Assembly (NCBI GenBank): GCA_025677825.1
Contig: JAIXMO010000004.1
Location: 744,001-808,000 of the forward strand
Direction: 5' to 3'
Length of the DNA: 64,000 nucleotides
DNA from: Helicostylum pulchrum
Lineage: Eukaryota > Mucoromycota > Mucoromycetes > Mucorales > Mucoraceae
Below the pieces are notes generated by a model, which made no database searches, was not told the DNA's origin, and saw only the letters and a program-made list of their open reading frames with translations. The position numbers and the translations under genes are program-made. Below, in pieces: positions 56,544-64,000 of the stretch (position 1 is its first letter; every line of letters starts with the position of its first letter).

Positions 56544-59245
56544 TCAGTGCTGATCATATCCTCGACCACGACCACGTCCTCTTCCTCGACCTCCTCTCAT
56601 ACCACCTCTTGAATTATATTGGTATTGAGAGGAAGAGTAATCGTAATACTCGCTATAAGGTTGCATATATTGATGGTGGTTATAGTAAGGCTGTTGAGGT
56701 TGCTCAGGCATATAATACACTGGCATGTATTGCTGCTGCTGTTGCTGTTGTATTTGAGATTGTGATTGCTGTGGCTGTTGTGGTTGGTATCCGTAAACTG
56801 TCATACCCGTATTAGGATCAACCATGGTAGGAACGACCATAGTATTGTAATCCGGCGTGTAAGCTTGTTGATAATAATACTCATCGTATAATGGTTGTTC
56901 CGGTCGTTGAGAGTAATATAAGGAGGATTGTTCTGGTAAATAAGGTACATGTTGGTAAGCGGGGGGAGTGGATGAGGGAGTTTCCGTTTGTAATACAGGT
57001 TTTGGTATTTCAGTAACCTTTAATTCATAGTATGGCGGATTAGTGTGAGGCGTACTTTGGGAGGTTGTTATAGCTGGAGAATCCACGACTGTCCGAGATA
57101 CTGTCGAAGGAATTGTGGGGGACACTGTTGGAGGCGAGGTTGGAGATGCAGTTGGAGGTACTGTTGGAGGCACTGCTGGAAGAGACTGCTTTCCCGACTG
57201 GTCATTGACGATACCAATGTCCTTTTTTGCAGCGGGTTTAGGCTTTTTCTCCCTCTTCTTCTTTTTTTTCTCTGTCTTTTTCTCTTCTATTTTCTCTTCA
57301 TGTTTATCTTCCTTTTTCTCTTCCTGTTTATCTTCCTGTTTATCTTCCTGATTATCTTCCTGATTATCTTTCTGTTTATCTTTCTTTTTATCTTCCTTTT
57401 TATCTTCGGATACATTCTCCTTCAATACAGTACTTTCGTTATTCGATCTGGATGAATCGCCCTCAGGTTTATTTGTTTGAGCCTTCGTTTTTCTCTTTTT
57501 AGATCTTGCCTTTTTTTCAGTTTTACCATTCTCAAGCTGTCCACTATCTTTATCAATAGATTGTTTTTGATCTGCTAGAGGCTGTTTTTCCGCAGACTCT
57601 TCATCCACCCTTCTCGCAGGCTTCTTTTTTCTTTCCTTACGTTCCTTACGATCATTCTTTTCAACAGTGCCGCTTTGATCCACGGTACTAGTATCGATTT
57701 TTTGGTCTCTTTTCTCGACAGTCGTCTTCTTTTTCTGTTCTGATTTTTTAGCCGCGATAGACTCTTTTTGTTCATTGTTTTGGTTAAGGCTATTTTCTCT
57801 TTGTTCGTGTTTTTGACTACGATTATTTTCCTTTTGACTCTGATCATTTTCCTTTTGTTCAGCTTTTTGACCCTGATCATTTTCTTTTTGTTCTGCAGTT
57901 TTATCTGTGGTATTATTTTTGACGTTCTCCTTCTTCTTACGCTTCTGCTTCGTCTTACGTTCAGTAGGTGGTTGTTGAATTTCAGGTAATGTTGCAGTAT
58001 TTACGGATGGTTCAGATTTGGTGTCAGCTAATTCAGGTTTGGTATTAGATTTGACAGCAGTTGACTGTTGATCCTTCTTGGACGTTACTTGTTTTTCTTT
58101 ACGCTCTGGTCCAGCCTTCTTTTCTCTACGCTCAACCGGTTTAGCAGAACTTTGAGAATCTGACTTGTCTGATGGTTGCACTTTATTAGACTTGACAACC
58201 TTCTTTTCTGGTTTACTATCTTCTGCCTTGACAGCTTCCAACTTACTGCTATTTTTATCCATCTTTACATTATTAGGCTTGTTTGTCTTTTCAACTTTAG
58301 CGATTTGATCAGGTTTGTTACGTGCTTTTGTATTACCCTTTGGTTTATCCTTTTTACTCTCATCAGATTTTTTAGCACTTTCTCCTGTCTTCTTTTCAAC
58401 TTTTGGTTTCTTTTCATCAATAGTAGGCTTTTTAAAATATAAGTTGATTTGAACCGATTTTTATGTAATGATTAATGCGTTTTTTTTTTTTTTACCTTAA
58501 CTTTGAAAGGAACGAATACAGGAGGACCTTGATCCTCATCTTCTTTTGTTGTTGTTGATTGTTTAGTCCCAAATCTCTTTAAGAATTGCTACACGTAAAA
58601 AAAAAAAACATCCACATTAATAAAACAGTCAAATGATTTTTTTTTGCTGCGCTACCTTGCCAGATCTCCAAGCTTGTACAAGCTCTTGAACATGACCACC
58701 TAACTCAGTTAACATACCCGGACCTATCAACATTATTTGATCTTTAATTTCAATAGGTTTAGTAACGAGATACTTTGTACCAGGAGGAGTATGAAGTCTA
58801 AAATAGTGCGAGCTTTAATAAAAATTTAAGTATCTTAAATAAAGACTTACTTTAAACAATCAACTTTTCCAAGTGCTTCCACAGCCTTAAACTTTTTTTT
58901 ACTTCCGTCTGTAAAGACCACAGACAACAATCTTGGGTTTTCTATTTGATGAGTAGAAGGCATGGCGATATTTTTTATTTCCAATACTTGTAATACACAA
59001 GGAGAAGGAATGACCGTTACTTTCTCGTTGGTTTTGTTAAACCCTTTTGTAGTTAAAAGACGTAAATCCATCTAAAATAAAACTGTACTTTAGTATAAAA
59101 AAAATAGATGTAACTAAATAAAAAAACGTACGTCTTTAGCGCATTGGATATAGTCTTGCAAAGTTTTTGCTTCAGGATGCTCAGTTTTTAAAAGCTCAAT
59201 GCCTTCAGGAGATAAAAACCATCCTTTTTCTTCAAATTCAGACAT
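56544..59245 (-). CDS. TDRD3/RMI1-like OB-fold protein with Lys-rich and RG-rich C-terminus
   Basis: Five exons (59245-59132, 59071-58851, 58797-58656, 58588-58496, 58427-56544) sum to 2454 nt, giving 817 residues. N-terminus: EKGWFLSPEGIELLKTEHPE, then the OB-fold IENPRLLSVVFTDGSKKKF, LHTPPGTKYLVTKPIEIKD and ELGGHVQELVQAWRSGK, matching the DUF1767/OB region of RMI1 and TDRD3. A following GPPVFVPFKVK matches TDRD3 'GPPPFVPF'. Residues 190-600 are Lys/Glu/Gln-rich with short repeats, then a Pro/Thr tract. A Gln/Tyr-rich low-complexity segment and RGGMRGGRGRGRGRGRG close the protein before DQH. No Tudor domain is visible. In animals TDRD3 bridges TOP3B and RNA. The gene converges on FET3 with 47 bp between stops. 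Confidence 0.78.
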
Positions 59246-59411
59246 TGCGTTTTATTTGAATAGAATAGAATAAAAAGAAGGAAAAAAACGCGAAATTTTT
59301 ATTTGCATTACTTTATATGTACAGTTATCAGCGCGCGTCACAATATAAAAAAGGATGAAATGAGAGAGATGATAAATAAATGCTTTTTTTTTTATTAAGT
59401 GATACTATAAA

Positions 59412-60753
59412 TTATGCAAGACGCTTAGGAAGGCCATCAGCTTTTAAAAGGGATTCCTCGGCATCCAAGACACGAGGTCCATCATCAACCTTTGTGTGCA
59501 ATAAACGACTGACACTGTTGACAGGTTGTACAGGAATGATATTTTGGTTAAAGTTAACATTAGTCTTGGGAATGAAATCTTGACCGAGAGTACCGTTAAC
59601 AAGTTGATAAGGATCAGCAAAGAAAGCAGTGGATTCCTTATCGGAAGGGAAATAATGACCGATCAATTGAATGATTTCAGCCATATTTTCCTTGGGAGCA
59701 TAAATAACAGCATTTGGTCCAGCATCATAAGTATAAGCAGCCTTTAACTTACCATCTTGAGAGGTAGCATTATATTCATGAACTAATTGAATAATAGCAC
59801 GAGATGTATCATTTAAATAAAAGATGGGGGGATAAGTATCGAGACAGACGGCATGGAATTGGTTAGAGTCACGCATAGTTAATTCGGCAAAGGATTGGAA
59901 ATCCTTATCAAGAATAGCCTTGGTCATCTGTTCCATACGAGCAGGAACAACATGGTTGATACGTTCGTTCATCAAAGGACTAGTTTTGATTGTACTTTGC
60001 ATACCAGCAGTAGAAGAAGTACCCTTCTTGGCATCAGAGACAACACAAATCACAGCCTCTAATTCAGGCCAGTGAGATTCAGGTGCAATTTGAACAGCTA
60101 AAGAATCAGATCCATCATCCTTTTGACCCATTTCCCAAGCAACAAATCCACCAAACAAAGAACGACAAGCGGAACCAGAACCTTGACGAGCAATACGAGA
60201 TAATTCAGAAGTAGAAATGGTTAATTCATATAATTGAGCTAAGGTATAAACCAATGCAGCTAAACCAGAAGCAGAAGAAGCAAGACCAGCAGCAGTAGGG
60301 AAGTTGTTCTCGGAACAAACGTGAACGGAGTAGGTAGAACGCTTTTCAATAGGAGAACCGGATAATTCGGCCTTATCTTCCATTTCCTTACGAATAGCAC
60401 GAGTTTCACGGAAACAGTTGTGCATACGCTTGTTCTTTGTAATGTCTTCTTCAATTCCATTTAACCAAAGACGATCTTGAGAGAAGTCAGGGCTGGTGGA
60501 GATGGTGGTCTTACTGTGAAGAATATCTTGAGATAAAGTAACAGAGATGGAACTGTTGGTAGGCAAGATGAGGTCAGTATCTCTCTTACCCCAATACTTG
60601 ATGACCTGTTATAAAAATAAAGGTACTCTTTTTTAGTTTTTACTGTCTCGGTATAACTTTTTGTGTAGACCAAGTACAAGCTCTCTCTTTCTCTCTTTCT
60701 CTTTTTCAACTTACGGCAATATTGACAGGAGCGGTACAGGTAACTGTCTTCAT
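59412..60753 (-). CDS. MVD1: Diphosphomevalonate decarboxylase
   Basis: Exons 60753-60715 and 60605-59412 sum to 1233 nt, giving 410 residues. It begins MKTVTCTAPVNIAVIKYWGK, followed by SSISVTLSQDILHSKT, SENNFPTAAGLASSASGLAA (the GHMP-kinase-fold ATP loop), RQGSGSACRSLFGGFVAWEM, MRDSNQFHAVCLDTYPPIFY and YTYDAGPNAVIYAPKEN (with the catalytic Asp in the DAGPN motif). The enzyme makes isopentenyl diphosphate from mevalonate 5-diphosphate with ATP, the last step of the mevalonate pathway that feeds ergosterol, carotenoid and, in Mucorales, trisporic acid synthesis. The single intron (109 nt) has a long CT-repeat tract. All key motifs are intact. Confidence 0.97.
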
Positions 60754-63449
<2,696 letters not shown>

Positions 63450-64000
63450 AAATAAAAGTGTATATTTGTAATACCAACATAGAAGACATGTCGGCTATTG
63501 TTATCTCCCCCTCCCCCAAATTATAATTTTATAACTACCAGTATTTGAGACAGTGTTTGAATTTGGTATTTTTTGTTTGCCTGTCTTAAACGAAGGATTT
63601 TTATCTTAGAGAATAGGTACGAGCTATAAGCTACTTTTACAAATTCATCACCTTTTAAGAAACGTATTCATTTTGGGTTTGGTTTGACATGAATATAAAA
63701 AATTAAAGAGATAGTGGAGGCCTATCAAGTTTTTGTTTAAAAGATGACTCTGTTAAAGCTGGTTGAGACTATTGAGTTGAAATAGAAAACCCTTCTTTAT
63801 TTTTCCTATCACTTCGTATCTAATGTCCCCTTCATATAACGTAAATAAACGTCATATTTGTAAATAAAAGTATACGAAATGATATTTCAATCAAAATGTT
63901 TAGTACCGACCTTTCTTCTTCTACGTCTTGGTTTTAGCTTGGTGAAAAGAGGGGCTATTGAAATCATGCAGATTTTTTTGTGTTATTATAGTAGTTATTC
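63450..64000. other. 3' flank of the synthetase gene
   Basis: 551 bp with no gene seen. A pyrimidine-rich ctccccctcccccaa tract is at about 63507. Confidence 0.4.

Noticed and set aside
57045..57989. Plus-strand frames rich in Leu/Phe repeats that look like membrane proteins
   Set aside because: They are antisense to the Lys/Glu-rich repeats of the TDRD3-like gene, where AAG/GAA repeats read as CTT/TTC.

Overview
The window looks like nuclear DNA from an early-diverging fungus, most likely a mucoralean (Mucoromycota). The DNA is AT-rich with many A/T homopolymers. Genes carry frequent short introns (about 50-70 nt) with GTAAGT/GTATGT donors and CTAAY-like branch sites. The gene repertoire is fungal: FET3-type ferroxidase, PEX4, PPIP5K (VIP1/Asp1), FSH-type hydrolase and HSPA12-like proteins. 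Spliced models below were built by hand. Where exon sums are quoted, they were checked to be divisible by three.

Layout. 1.4-4.3 kb: long oxysterol-binding protein (GOLD-PH-ORD, Osh3-like). 4.5-4.8 kb: COX7a-like subunit. 5.6-6.3 kb: decayed exons of an unknown gene. 7.1-7.9 kb: ribosomal protein uL23 with one unusually long intron. 9-13.6 kb: a transposon graveyard holding a dead IS630/Tc1-like transposase, a stop-containing PD-(D/E)XK nuclease gene, a second transposase-like fragment, a MITE, and a deletion derivative of the first transposon. The last two sit inside the intron of a small gene. 14.2-17.6 kb: a 984-residue protein that reads as two degenerate Hsp70/HSPA12 nucleotide-binding modules in tandem. 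18.6-28.5 kb: inositol pyrophosphate kinase/phosphatase, ribosomal protein uS7, short Osh4/Kes1-like protein, ML-domain lipid-binding protein and a Ni/Co transporter. 28.5-36.3 kb: a gene desert. 36.3-43.4 kb: convergent bHLH and Zn2Cys6 transcription factors, then an FSH-type serine hydrolase. 43.5-47.0 kb: an element with 51-bp terminal inverted repeats carrying a DD34E transposase domain and three cargo ORFs. 47.3-63.4 kb: Nup35/Nup53, a mitochondrial carrier, peroxisomal E2 PEX4, a small membrane protein divergent from a FET3-type multicopper oxidase, a TDRD3-like OB-fold/RG-rich protein, mevalonate diphosphate decarboxylase and mitochondrial glutamyl-tRNA synthetase.

Most genes are unrelated housekeeping genes rather than a cluster. 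Two oxysterol-binding proteins, an inositol pyrophosphate enzyme, an ML protein and MVD1 all touch sterol, lipid or inositol signalling, but nothing shows co-regulation. The most unusual material is the 43.5-47.0 kb cargo element, the motif-less double HSPA12-like protein, and the small gene whose intron hosts two transposon derivatives.
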